64,000 bases of DNA from Promerops cafer (GCA_013398275.1 VZSE01014922.1:6016253-6080252), one strand, 5' to 3'; counted from the stretch's first letter, positions 39,001-51,304 are shown. The notes: generated from the sequence alone by a model not told the origin. Numbers and translations: made by a program.

Positions 39001-42000
39001 TGAGCTTTAATAGAATAGACCCAATAGTCTTTTTTGTTCCTCTGTTTCTTATATAAGAATCTTTTTTTCCCTTAGAGTTAAGATCTGGGTTAAGGATGAA
39101 CACATAATTATACTCTTCACACAGTTTTTCACTGTGAACTCAAATATATCTTAATAGTTAAAACAACTGCATTTTAAGGTAGATGTAAATAAAAAAAAAA
39201 AAAGATATTTTAAGGTAAATTACTTTATACGTTATCTTCACTACAAGCACAGTTATGCTAGTAAATTTTTTTGCCTTTTCATTTACAGAGACAGTGTATC
39301 ATAGCAGTAGTCAGTATTTCGGGCTGATACAAACAACAGAAGTAATAACCCAAGCCAAACTCAAGCCAAAATTAAATTAAATTTGGCCTTTGAGCAAATT
39401 CTAATGATTTGGAAATCTCACATCTTCTTGTGCTGTTTCTTTCAGTTCTAAGAGAAGAGAAGCTACACAGGCTTAACTCTTCTGTCAACAAATAGGCAAC
39501 TCTCAAAGCAAAAGCAAGAGGGTTCAGGTAGGTTATGTAAGCCAGCACTCCTACTAGACCTAATCAAAGGCTAATCAGCAATGGAAAGCAATAAGGCTGC
39601 TACAAAGCAGTGTTTGATAATATAAGAAAAGTTAAGTCTTTACAATATCTAATCTTATACCTCTGTCATGACAAACTGTAAATGTCTACATTACCCAAAT
39701 AACCAGCAGTAGGCAAGAATACGCAGTAACACAGGACAGGCAGAACAAACACTGAAGGAGGATGGAGGGAATGAAAAAATATTTTTTCTTTGTTTTTCTT
39801 AAAGGCAGTCTTGTACAAAGGGCAGGCTGACAATTTGCCCCAACCTAAGTACAAGGCAGAAGAGAAACACATTTGCCGAGTAGCTGCCGAGCAAAATGTG
39901 CCCTGCTAAGCAGTGAAGCCCATCAGAGTATCAGCTATAGTTATTTTCTGCATAAATTGCTATTACCCTTTTTTCACTATTCCCAGTAACACTCAGATGC
40001 TCTCCTAAAACAGCACAACACTGCACCAGTTCAGAAAGAACTAAGACCTAAAGACTCATTTTTCTGTGAGGGATTGACAGTTCTCAGTTGCAGCAGTTAG
40101 TACACCAGAGCCACTTCTGCCGATTTGAATGTACCAGCTGTTGCTGGCCTTCAGAAAGAATCAATTTCAAATGTTTCTAATTAGCCAGTGAGATTAGGTG
40201 CTGCAGTGTTACATCAGCTTCTTGGTGTATTAAAGCCAGTCTTCTGTATTTAGTGGTGATCAACAGCTGAGGTGGGAGTGAAAATGCCTGAGGTCACATC
40301 ATCTGCTTTTCTGACACCAGGTATAACATAAGGTAGACAAATTGCTTCATGTCCCATTTAATTTTTTTGATTTTTTTTATGTCTGTGGTGAAGATTTTGT
40401 CATTCAATACATTTCTATGTCTGAGCAGATAGAATACTTGTAGTACAACTCAGTGTTGATGTCTGTGATGATTTAAAAGGAAAAAAAAAAACTTATTTGA
40501 TTTGGTAATGGTATCTATAATATTCACTCTCCAGTGAACAGTATCTAGCTATTAAGTAGAAGAAGGGGCTTTTTTTGTTATTACTGACATGCAAATAGGG
40601 CATGAATTCTAATCATGAAAGCTGTTTGTAAGAAAGATAAAACACCTGCTTGGATAGACACCAAAGTTAAAAAGCATGTATGATATCACAAATCATCAAG
40701 TGATAAGATCTTGCTCTTATGAAGTGTTTTTAGTTGGTAGGTTCAGGTTGTAAAGCATACTTAAAGGGAAATCAATACTGCAGGAAAACATATTGGGAAG
40801 CTGGCAGAGTGAATGAGGGACAAATTCTGCCAGCCAAGAGGACAGTGGGAGCAGTGGGGAGAAAGCCCTTGTCTCTCTATTCCATGATCAACCTCATTTC
40901 CCTGCAGACTGCTGTTATTTTAAGATATGCATTATAAAGATGTGTGCAGAAACCCGGGCTCATCCAAACTTCACAGAGCTGCTTATTAAATAGAGAGAAT
41001 AGCAGAGAAGGCAATTGCATATCATCCATAGGACACAGCAGATTTTTTTAAGTGCTCTATTTTCGATAAAACAATACTTTTAAAATCCGTCTGTAAGAAG
41101 TACATGAAGCTCCTAAACTAGCATACTCTCTTTGTCCCCTTTCCAACTTCTGTCTCAGTTCTTCTTGGATGTCCCAGGATATGAGTCAAGAATGACACCT
41201 GAAGACAAGGGAAATCTGCAGCAACCAACAAGCCTATTGTCTCATTATATGTAAATGCATTACCTGAATACACTGTCATCCTTGGCATAAAACCTGCTTG
41301 TTGATCCTGACTCTTCTTTATCTAGTATTCTTTACTTTTACTGTTTTTTATTCTTAGATAAAATCTGAAAATTAATTTTAGTATACTTGTGTCCAAATTC
41401 AAAGCCAGAGTTTGTGAGTAGGTCCTTAGCAGATAAGGTGCCTTTCACCATTTTACACATGATAAAATATTAAATTGATTTATTGTAAAAATATATTGCT
41501 ACAAGAGTTAGTCTTGAAATCATGGATCATCAACCAGGGGACAAATTAGCCATCTAATGTACTCTGGGCTTTATCTTCTGTGACAAGCCTGGAAAATATT
41601 TTATGGTGAATTTTAATGCCCTCCTTAGGTCAATTTTGAGCTGCAATTTGTCATGCATCATTAATTTAAAAGTCAAAACAAGACCTGATATTAATTATTG
41701 CTTCGTAGTAGCTGAACATTTGATAAAGCTGCAGTAATATTCCTGTTCTTAATCTCTACCTACAAGCATCTGGCTGCTGAGTATTTGGTACTCAGTGCTT
41801 ATTTTGTTTCATGCATTGAATTTACACCTACTAGGAAAAATACTACAATATAAAGCATCAGATTATGGTATTCATTTTTTAACCTTCTGTGTGGTATTTG
41901 ACATGCACAGAGATTTTCTCAGCTCTAGAAATCGCGTCAATGTTGTCTCACACCAGCAACCACAGCTAATGTTTTCAAATCTGTCAGAAGCTGCATTCTT

Positions 42001-42509
42001 TTTATACCCTTAGATAGAAGTGAGCAGATTTTTTAGAAACATAAAAACTCCAATAAAATCCCAGCTGAAATCAATAAAGTGTAATTATTAGTATTTCTAA
42101 TTAGCAATAGTCTATATTGACTCTCGTGTGTTTGTATCTAGTCATACCTCTTTTACTTCTTTAGCCCAGACACTCCCATTAAACAGCCTGTTATATTAGA
42201 AAAGTAGTTCCTAAATTTGATATTAATGTTTCACAGCAGTGGCTGTGGCACAAAGGGACCCCATAGCACAGGTGATACCAATACATTAATTGCAACCAGT
42301 GTCTCAGAGAACAGATTTCTAATAGTTTAGAAATTACTGTGAGTGGATAAAAATAACAAAGTGTAACACGGGTCTAAAAACTTGTCTTTACATACTTACA
42401 GAATTTGAGAATGTTTTAATTCCAGAGCTAATCAATGGCTTTGCAAAGGCTGATAAACAAAAGAAAGAGGGGGAGGACTATTGTCAAAGAGTTTTCCCTT
42501 AGAGCATTG

Positions 42510-42985
42510 CCTTGAGGGCACGGTGGGAGACGTGAAGATTCCTTCCCGTCAGGCAGCTAAAAGGCAGCGGTTTCTTCCTTCAATCCAGTGACTCCTTGGC
42601 CTTTCCTGCCACCCTGCCCCTCGTTCCTGAAGGTACACCAAAATGAAGGCTGCAAACAGAGTCCTGAGCTCCCAGCCCTGTGAACAGGGTGGCTCAGGCC
42701 CCTGCTGATACTGCAAGGGAAGGGGAGGGGAGGAGGAGCAGGAAATCCCCCGATGGCAGGGAAGAGATGACCTTCCTCGCCGTTCATCCGAACGGCACTT
42801 TGAAGGCGCTGCCTCCGTCCTGCCCTGGAATGAGGGCTGTGATTTAGCCTTCCCCACCTTCTGGAGCCGCCGGGGTTTGTTTCCGTGGCAGCAGCAATGC
42901 AGCCGGGCCACTCTGGCTGAGCTCAGCAGGCAGCCCCGCAGCTGGGAGTAGCGCTGCGGCTCGCGGTGATACGCTGGACTTTCAT
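42510..42985. promoter_or_regulatory. Local CpG-rich patch (possible CpG island)
   Basis: I count about 22 CpG in roughly 480 bases, with GC content well above the flanks. The densest part is at about 42940-42975 (AGCGCTGCGGCTCGCGG). The observed/expected ratio by hand count is about 0.55. A purine-rich run, AGGGAAGGGGAGGGGAGG, lies near 42716. The 155-codon minus frame (42549-43016) covering it has no recognised domain. A cryptic promoter, a lncRNA start or simply a GC-rich patch are all possible. Confidence 0.35.
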
Positions 42986-43793
42986 ATCCAGAGCTGAAAT
43001 AACAAACTCGGTTCATGTAGGGGGCAGAGCTTTGGACTCATCTCTGCTTGAGAGGCCTGGTTATTTATTAATTATATTTAAAGTTTTATAACAGCTTAAA
43101 AGGAATGCGAGCCAGAGGCAACACTTCCAGTGAAGCCTCCCTTGTGCAGTGCTTGTATAATTATCTTGGTTTGATGCTGGTTTGTGCAGCTATGAAAGGC
43201 TCCAGACTGTTCCCTTCTCTGATGCCTCCATTGGACCTGGTGACTTCTTCATCCTTTGATATGGGAATGTTCTGACAGACAGACCCCCCAAAAGCACTAT
43301 TGTGTTTTGAAATCCCAGAACATGGGAGTCCATCTGGAAGACCACTACAAAATCTTTCCCAATCTCTTTCTAAGGAAAATCTGAAAAATTCCTGCCTTTT
43401 GATACCCTCTTGGTGACACTACAGAGAATATTTTGCAAGCCACTTTCCTTCTCCTTAAAGTCTCGCTTGCCATAATGAGATGAGTGTGGTTGATAGACTG
43501 CAGGATCCGAATTTCTGATAAAGAGCCTGACAAAATTAGAGTATCAGGGAGTGGTGTAAGTCAGTGTGTTCAGGTGAGTTCAGAATTGAGGTATACTGAC
43601 TTTTCGAGTGGGGAAATGCTTTGATAAATATATTTATGATTTGCCACTACCTTTTACTTAGTGCAAAGCAACCATTTATTCAGTAGTAGGCACTTCTGAA
43701 GTAGAAATTCCCTGGTGTGAGTGGTTTGACTTCAAAACACTGGGAACAGGAGAAATATATTTTGGCTGAGCCTGTTTGGGGCATGGATAACTA

Positions 43794-43819
43794 AGTCTTT
43801 CGGACTCTGCCGAAAGACT
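43794..43819. other. Perfect 10-bp CpG-containing hairpin
   Basis: AGTCTTTCGG (43794-43803) and CCGAAAGACT (43810-43819) are exact reverse complements around the loop ACTCTG. Each arm contains a TTTCGG/CCGAAA core with a CpG. It could form a stem-loop or present paired binding sites. Confidence 0.7.
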
Positions 43820-43923
43820 GCTTCTAAAGGTACCTGGTATTAATTAATCACTCCAGTGAGCCTACTCCGAGTTTCCTCTGGCATCCTGGGACCTGCCCCG
43901 TTCCAGGCAGCCGCTGCCATCTA

Positions 43924-43937
43924 CAGCCACCTGCTGG
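43924..43937 (-). promoter_or_regulatory. CTCF-like core motif
   Basis: CAGCCACCTGCTGG matches the reverse complement of the CTCF core (CCASYAGRKGGCRS) at 13 of 14 positions by hand alignment. It lies about 110 bases downstream of the CpG hairpin and about 1 kb from the CpG-rich patch. Occupancy is unknown. Confidence 0.4.
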
Positions 43938-44197
43938 CTCATCCCTGCATCCTGAATGTTCTGCACAAGCTCCTGAAAGGCATAAGGAGAAGATGGGGTG
44001 TCAGTATTTCATACCACCAATGTATTTTTTAACAAATATCACCTCTTTAATCCGAGCATAGCTTCTCCTTCTGAAGAGACCTGTTGAGAACTTTTACTGC
44101 CTTTGTGTTCTCTTTTAATGATTTTACATGAGCCAACTTTCTTCCAGACACTGAGCACATCTTAGCTAATGAAAACATTGCAGTTTTGCGTGACAGA

Positions 44198-44292
44198 TGA
44201 GTATAATTATACCCATTTTGCAGCAGAGAGTACTGAGAATTAAGCCAGGTGAAGCTCCAAGGTCTCTTAGAAACATCACTGGTAGGGGCCCT
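44198..44292 (+). mobile_element. MIR-like SINE remnant
   Basis: ATAATTATACCCATTTTGCA is followed by a TACTGAGAATTAAG phrase and CTCCAAGGTCTCTTAGAAA. This parallels the MIR-type order of ATTATACCCATTTTACAGA, an ACTGAGG box and a CCAAGGTCACACAG box. Only the 3' half of the element is readable and divergence is high. Confidence 0.5.
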
Positions 44293-47200
44293 TTTCTGAC
44301 CATTCCTGCCTGCACAGTTTGATACTTGCTGGTGTTTCTTGAGATGTTAGCCCCAAGGAAGGAGAGACTGGGAGATAAGATCTGCTGCACCTTGTTAGAA
44401 GATACATGAGGAGTCCCTGGAAATCTTTTCACCCTCTGTCCTTCCCTGTTGCTGAGTTTAGCTTTGCAGAGTGCAAGCAGGGAAAGGCAGGCCTGAAAAA
44501 CACAATGCAAATGCAATGTATTGCAGATGAGCTGTGGGTTGTACTTTGATTTACCAAATTTGCATAGCCAGTATTAGCTATATCCTAATGTACTTAAAAA
44601 TATGTTAATCAATTAAGAAGTGCTTAGAAAATGATATGCAAACTAAATAAAATAAGGCAGCAGAAGATATGCTTAAGGAAGTGGTTCCTGAGAGGATTCT
44701 TCAGCTTGATGTCTGTGGAGAAGATGCCACCCCATTTCAGCAAGGCCTTATCAAGATAAGCTACTAAGTGACTACTTTGATTTTTGAAATAAACAATATT
44801 ATCTGTGTTTCTTGATTTCTTTTAAATTAACATGCAACTTTCTGTGCTAGTTGCAAGTTTCATAAACAAACACAGCAAAGGTAACAAATGTTAATTGGAC
44901 CCACTAACCGCAATGTAATATGATAATCAACAGCTTTTGTTATTTCCATTCTTTTTTTGCTGACTGTGCCATTTCTTCCCTATTCCCCTGTTCAGTGCAT
45001 TAATCCTTCAGTTACCTTGTTGATTTATTTTTTCCTAGGAAACAAAATCTTCCTGGCCCATTGCGCATCTTTTCACATCTGACCTTTGGTGCTATCCAAA
45101 TGAATAGAGATAGAACACTTGGTTCTACAGCTCTTGATGTTTACAAGTGTTACAAAAAACAAAGTAGATGAACAGAGGGACTGTGGTGGCAGTAAGGAAA
45201 TAAACAGCTGTGATCTGAGTCTTAGACCAGTTTCAGTCTGTTCCTGATGGCTCCTCTTTGCAGACATCTCCATGTACCATCACTGAGTCTACTTCCTAAC
45301 CAAGGTTCAAGCCTGCACATCTTGGGTGATCCTCATCCTCTCTGATGTATTTGTTGCCCTTGACACCACTATTAAATGTATGTTCTTTGATACCTTGTAG
45401 CATTGGGCATAAGGACTTTTCTATGCTCTTTTTGTTTCAGTTGAGACTTTCCCTCAAGCATCTTTCCCCAAAGCTTTTCCTCCCACCTCAAGGTGAAGCC
45501 TTCTCAAAAGGTATTGCTTCCCCCCAATCCTTGGTCTTCTGTCCTTGGGTAACCTCTCCTGCTGACGTGTATGTAACTATAACCTCTATCCAATTACCTT
45601 TAAAATACTTATCTACTGTTGATCTTCCACACATTGGCTTCGCATCTCACTGCCTCCGTAGTGCTGCATCCTGACAGACAGCCTGCAACCAAGCTCCCTG
45701 AAATCCGAAAAAGGAACTCATTAAAAAACAAACCCAACAGCACAGCTTTCCTTAGGTCTCTGGCCAGCAGCCAGTGTGTGTGTCAATTTAAATGTCTCTG
45801 ATATTTAAATTTAGCTCCCTCTTGCTGCTGATACCATTTGGCAGAAGGTGTGCTTACAATATTATTCCCAAAGCAATTCACCAGACATCACTGTGCTACA
45901 CTCAAAACTTCCCAGGAATTCACATTTTTGAATAACAAAAATGTAGGAATGACTAAATTATCAATGCTATCCTAATTGGTTAATGGCATGATTTTCTTGT
46001 TTTCATCCTCTTCTTTCTGCTCTCTGTATGTTTGTATGCTGTACCAAGTCTTCTAGCCAAGGAGTTTTTAATTGTTCATTACATACCTTAAGGTTTCTTG
46101 GAAAATTAATATGTGTTTTTACAAGTTTGGAGTTTTTTTATAGAATTGGAAGGCAGTAAAAAAGTGGTTTAGTAATGGTACAGTATGACTATAGAGCTGC
46201 AGTGCTGATATGTGGTATCAGAGGCAAATGTAATATCTAACTAAAAATGTTGTACTTCTAGCTCCCAGATTTGACATAGTTGTGCAAGGTAGTGCAGATC
46301 AGACTAGAGCTTTTCACACATTGAATATCTTGGTTTAACAAGAGAAAGGAAATAAGTTGCCTGGCATCTAGACTCAGAAGGATCCTTCAACTATATTAGT
46401 TCATGGCCTTTTTTCAGAAAACTTCAACACTTCAGAGTTGTGCAAGAATTCCCTTCATGTATTTCTTAACTTACGAATTCTTCTTCATTGAGGTTCCTAG
46501 TTTCTCTTTAGAGAGGGACTGATGAGTACTCTGGGTTTATTAGTATTCAAATCTGTAATTTTTTAAAGCATTACAGAATGAAGTTACAAAACTAGGATTC
46601 GAGAGATTCTATGTAATTTTAGGTGGTTTTGACCAAAATATAGGTGCTATTAGTTGTAATAAATCAGTAAATACATTTTTTTAAAAGATAAAATTAGTGA
46701 GAGTTACTTTTGCCATAACCTGATGATACTAACATCTGTATCTTTACAGGACCCAGATACTTTGAATTTAGACAGAAACCCCAGACTCAAGGCACAATTT
46801 TTTTGCCCCTCCTGTTTCATCTGCAGGATTTGATACAATGTATATGCTAATATGTAATCCTATACAGTCATGGCTGGAGGCATCTGCTTTTTATCTGTAA
46901 TAGCTCAGAAGTGAAGCATTCACCTAGACCTAAAACACCTCCAGTTTTTATCTCAGGACATTGGAATTGGCTAGGTAAGTGCTATAGTCACCCAGCTGTT
47001 CAAGGGGGCAGTTCTAAACTGTGTATTCTATAAAATTATTAAATACCAGGAAGAGTTGGGTAAAGCACCCACTTCTTGAATGCTTTAACGACCATATTGT
47101 AGTATACTTATTTGCTTTCCTTGTCCTACTGAATATGGAGGTGTGTTGTACAAAGCAGAACTTGCCAGAATATCCTGCAGCAGATGGATAGAGTGATAGC

Positions 47201-48188
47201 AAAGAGGGAGCTCTGGACTAACAAATTGTCCAGAGTAATGGCACTTGAACTTTGTTTTCCCACATCCTGGGTGCCTTACCTGGGCAGCCAGATAATTACC
47301 TTGAGCATTTATCTAAATGGTCAAGCCCTGGCTATCCTTTGAAAGGCCTGTTGACCTTCATCCTGCTTTTCTTCCTAAGAGGACAATTACAACTCAGTAA
47401 CTGCAGAATCAGAACCACAAATGCAAATGGTTAGAAAGCAGAAAGTACAGTAAAGCTCCCATGGATAAAATCTTGTAAATACATAATCATTTTTCATGGA
47501 TAACTGCAAAAACTCCAGTCTCCTTCTGTCTTGCCCCTTAGCCCTTTTTTGTTCATGAAACCCTTATCATTAAGCTGCAGAGAAGACCTGCTCCTTTTAG
47601 CTCCTTAGAACTGTCCAGCTAGGACTTCAGGGGAGGATAGTTAAACATGCAAGTTATACTGATTTTAGTGGTAAATTTGGCAAATATAAAAAGTCATTGG
47701 TTCGTCCAGCATCAGCCTGAGTGTAGTATTTATCTGTGAAGACACCTATGGCTTGTTCTGTATTGCATCTTTTTCTTATACAGTTTTTGTTCACAATATA
47801 ATAAAAAGCCTATTAAATTGAATGGGAGCTGTGTTGTTTCCTCTGTCGCTCAGCTGGAGAGTTTTTCTCATGGTGCTTTAAAAGCTCTGCAAAAATACAA
47901 GCAGGAAAGTTTCGGTGTGAGAAAACTGCTTGACATTAATTATTAATGCATATTAATATTCATAAGGAACCTAATTAGCTGGGAAAGTCATAGTGATCTT
48001 ATTTGCTGATTAGCAGAGAAAACACTGACATATTTTTCCTAAGTTAACCTTGTTGACTAAAGTTTGTGTCAATGAGCAAGTGCAAGGTTAAGAACAAGAG
48101 GATAATCATCCTGGTAAGATAATAACTGCTGAAGTAAAACTGATGCAACAGTGATTTTTCAGCAGGTAAGAAATCTAAAGTCATATGA
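44293..48188. other. Unique non-coding DNA
   Basis: No gene is supported; frames stay under about 110 codons. Near 44604-44617 the sequence GTTAATCAATTAAG resembles an HNF1 site but with a 2-base spacer. A strong ATTA/POU-type cluster at 47930-48020 is listed separately. The rest is AT-rich with no recognised repeat. Confidence 0.45.
47930..48020. promoter_or_regulatory. POU/homeodomain-site cluster (candidate enhancer)
   Basis: The run ATTAATTATTAATGCATATT and its continuation to ATATTCATAAGG combines several ATTA cores with an ATGCATATTAAT POU-like sequence. CTAATTAGCT and TGATTAGCAG follow within 70 bases. The density is higher than in neighbouring AT-rich DNA. Function and conservation are inferred only from motif content. 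Confidence 0.35.
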
Positions 48189-48265
48189 TAATTCAGTTTG
48201 GAAGGACCTCTGGAGGTAGGTTGGTCCAACTCCCCCAACAAACCTGGGCCAAATTCAAAGTTACT
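48189..48265 (-). mobile_element. CR1 LINE copy D, short 3' fragment
   Basis: Plus-strand wording AATTCAGTTTGGAAGGACCT, then GGAGG, GGTCCAACTCCCCCAACAAA and CCTGGGCCAAATTCAAAG is the reverse complement of a CR1 3' UTR end. Only about 75 bases remain. The tail resembles that of copy C. The 5' limit is unclear because the match fades after about 48265. Confidence 0.75.
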
Positions 48266-48664
48266 TTCCCCAGTGCCTGGAGGGGACACTGCAGTGTTTA
48301 CAAAACACCAAATGGGAAATGCTTGAGCAAGGGAGGTAGATGTAATTAGGTATAAAAGACAAAGTTAAGGGTGGTTCTTTGCAGTTTCATCCAGGGAAAA
48401 AATGGTTTTTGAAGTCATCAAGCTGTCCTGTTTGGTCAGGCAGTGTTAAAAGCAAGCAAGATAAAATGGTGAAACCCTATTTAAAATGAGTGGTTTCATT
48501 CTGATCATAAGGGAACGTCTCCCAAGTGTTGCTAAAACAAACCTCAGACTTCCTTAAAAAAAAAAAAAAAAGACAGTGATTCAGGACAACCATAAATGTA
48601 CTAAGTAGTAGCTAGGCCTTATCTAACAATTTGTTTATGATGTATCTTCTCTCCTCTGGCTCAC

Positions 48665-48840
48665 TTAGGGACCGCTGCACAAGTGGCTCACAGGAGACAC
48701 CTGCCTCAGGCTGCCGGGGGTAAGGCACAAAGGCGTAGGGAGAGCAGCCACGCGGAACCGATGCGGCCCTGAGAGCTGGCTGGGCTGAGCAGCAGCGCTA
48801 CAGGCACAAACACCCCCATGCAGTGAAGCGCAGCACTTCC
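48665..48840. promoter_or_regulatory. Small CpG-rich patch
   Basis: About ten CpG occur in roughly 175 bases (for example CACGCGGAACCGATGCGG) in a GC-rich block with AT-rich flanks. It is too short for a classical CpG island. On the minus strand it is covered by frames of 64 and 72 codons that resemble nothing. Confidence 0.3.
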
Positions 48841-51256
48841 TGCTTGCCTCCTGGCCCACTGCTCTCCATCACATTTATTAAAGCCAGGCAGTATTACTCT
48901 ATTCCCACTCCTAGGAAGGGTCATTACCTAGGGATTTTATCTGGGAAGCGTTCAACCTTGTTACAGCTCTGCCCACTGCTGTTTATGCAACTCATGTTGA
49001 GGGTGAGAATCAAAGGCAAGTGAATTTCTTGTGGGAGCTGACCTTGTTCAGCAGGGCTCTGCCATCTTCAGACAATTTTCAGGTTGCCTCTTTACAGCAA
49101 GAAAAGGCTACCTCAGCTCTTATGATGGAAAAAAAAAGGTACTCAATACTTCCAGGAACTTTTAAAATTGGATTTTGGCTTCTACTATTTCCACACTGAG
49201 AATGTTGCTATTTTTACAGCTGAGACTGGGATAGCTTGACTGCTGGGGAAAAAAATTATAAAGATTCTTATGGAACAACTTGTATTTTTCCCTATAACCT
49301 GTACAAAAAGCCTCAAAATTTAAAATATCAGGAATCTTTCTTAATCATGTGAAACTTTGTGGATGCCTGATTTCTTCTTACATTTTCTTCTTATTTTTCT
49401 CCCTAATGTTTGCTTTCTGTTTTGAACCACAGCCTTACTGACTGTGCATGTTTCATTATTTGGGTCTGATGCATTGGTGATGAAATTTTTAGGATCTGCC
49501 AGCTATTCTATTGTCTCATGAAGTGTTGTAACACTTGCTTTAATTTTTCGTCTAAGGAATAAGAAGACTGCTAGTCAGAAAAGCAAGTAAAAGTCTGATT
49601 AAAATGTTGTCTTTCCAGTGGTAGCTTTTGGATTTATGTAAGAGCCAGAGACTGAATTTTTTTTACCTTTCTGATATGTTTACCAAAATGTACAATTATT
49701 ATTTTGGTAATTTGACCTCTCCAATTGAAGTTTTATCAAAAGACAGTGGGTACAAAGGAAAAATTCTGAGTAATATTAATTTGTGATTATAAAATTCCTA
49801 AGATAAGCTCAAATAGTGTTTTTGCCATGCTGTTTTGAATTTAAAGCATCAGAAATTCCGGACTATCTCCCTCAGAAGATCAGTGCAATGGACTCTCAGT
49901 TCAGACCTCTTTTCAAATGCACAGGAATGTGCATACGCGTAGCTAAGGAAGATAAATTAAGAAAGGTTTAAGTAGTTGAAAAAAGGCTGTGGTATAGCCT
50001 GAAAGCTGTGAATATGAACAGCAGAATGGCAGAGGAAAGACTTATGGATGTGACCTTGAGATGAAGCTGAGAGTTGGTCTTCCTGTGACCAGGCCCTGGA
50101 GTCACACACACCCTCTTCTACAGGCAATGAAACATCCCACCAGAGTTTGCTGCTTCTGCCTGCATAGAAACGGGATCTATGTACATTGTTTGCAAATAAA
50201 CAAGATTATACTAAGAGCATGTCCTATTTGTATCAACAATTTTTATTCCAGTAGAAAAAAAACCCTTGCAAGGCCTTGTAGTTTGATGATCTACTTGAGT
50301 GGGAAGGGTAACACTAGCCAAGAGTATTTCAAATACAAAACTCTTCAATGAACCTTCAGAGGCTTTGAAGAGTTTACTTTTTGTTAGCATTTTGCTCTGG
50401 GGTAGGTCACAAACTAAAATATAACATTACATTTCTAGTTTTTCTTAAGTGCTGAAGAACAGTGTGTGTGATTCTGCTGTATAAAACAAGACTAAAATGA
50501 GAATTGCTCAAACTGATCTTCGGTGCAGGCAAATCTGGACACAGCAGACAAGTAAGCAAACTGAAAAGGTTTGGAAAATAAGTAAATGGAAATCAGCAGA
50601 AAGTCTGAAATGGACCAGAAATCTCAAACATGTTTGGTACCGCTACAGCAAGGGCAGGACTTCACATAATGGGAACTTCTACAGAGCTAGTTGGAAATGC
50701 AAAAGAAAATGTTAGAAAAAAAAATTCAGAATTCTTGACAAATAGGAATACTGGACATTTGTGAGATAATGAGAGAATTTTTTTTTTGAGGAAAATATAT
50801 ATTTGTATGGTTTATTTTAGATGGAAAATTTCAAACAGTGAGAAGCTAACAAAATAAAACATCAATTTACTTCAGAAAAAAACTAGTTATACCAAGTTTT
50901 CATAGATGACAATAAATCAGATTAAAACAGAATTTTCCAGAAGCTGCAGATTCACCTTTATGTCCTTGACACATACGCAGTGACAGATTAAATCTGGTTG
51001 GCTGAAATTGTTCTGACTCTGGCTATCCACCAAACCTTTAAGGCACAGCTAATGCCAGAGTGTTTTAAGTCAAAAATCCAGAAATGGACTGACTCTAAAT
51101 GCAACTTGCCTTATCACAGTACTTATTCCATTGAAGGGTGAGGCACATATATATGGTGGGCTGAATCTGCCATCAATTTTAATCTGCCATCACACTGTGT
51201 TTAAGCATCAAGTACAGTTCTGCTCCTGCCAGAGAAGAGGAAACTTTAGCCAAGAA

Positions 51257-51304
51257 ATGTCATTGGACAAGATTATAAAAATGTCATTGGACAAGACTAT
51301 AAAA
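51257..51304 (+). repeat. 24-bp tandem duplication
   Basis: Two adjacent units (51257-51280 and 51281-51304) share ATGTCATTGGACAAGA and ATAAAA and differ at one T/C position. This is a recent local duplication. Confidence 0.93.

Larger units (their letters stand above)
28623..44197. other. Long stretch of unique non-coding DNA
   Basis: Over 15 kb hold no repeat I can name and no supported gene. The largest frames are 236 codons (33605-34315, minus) and 184 codons (33655-34209, minus). They overlap in different frames and resemble nothing, which suggests a stop-poor GC-rich patch and not a gene. Short A-runs occur at 28908-28920, 33344-33358, 36720-36731 and 39191-39203. Items listed separately are a hairpin at 30035-30068, a CpG-rich patch at 42510-42985, a hairpin at 43794-43819 and a CTCF-like motif at 43924. 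Confidence 0.45.

Noticed and set aside
42549..43016. 155-codon minus-strand frame over the CpG-rich patch
   Set aside because: The peptide is low in recognisable structure. CpG-rich DNA lacks stops, so length alone is weak evidence. The patch is kept as a possible regulatory region.
28623..44197. tRNA, rRNA and CRISPR-like structures across the window
   Set aside because: No GGTTCRANTCC-type B box in a plausible context, no rRNA wording and no regularly spaced repeats with unique spacers were seen.
44604..44617. GTTAATCAATTAAG as an HNF1 site
   Set aside because: The two half sites are separated by two bases instead of one and the last half deviates; it is too weak in AT-rich DNA.
48556..48571. 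A-run as the tail of a processed pseudogene
   Set aside because: No transcript-like sequence, polyadenylation hexamer or target duplication was recognised beside it.
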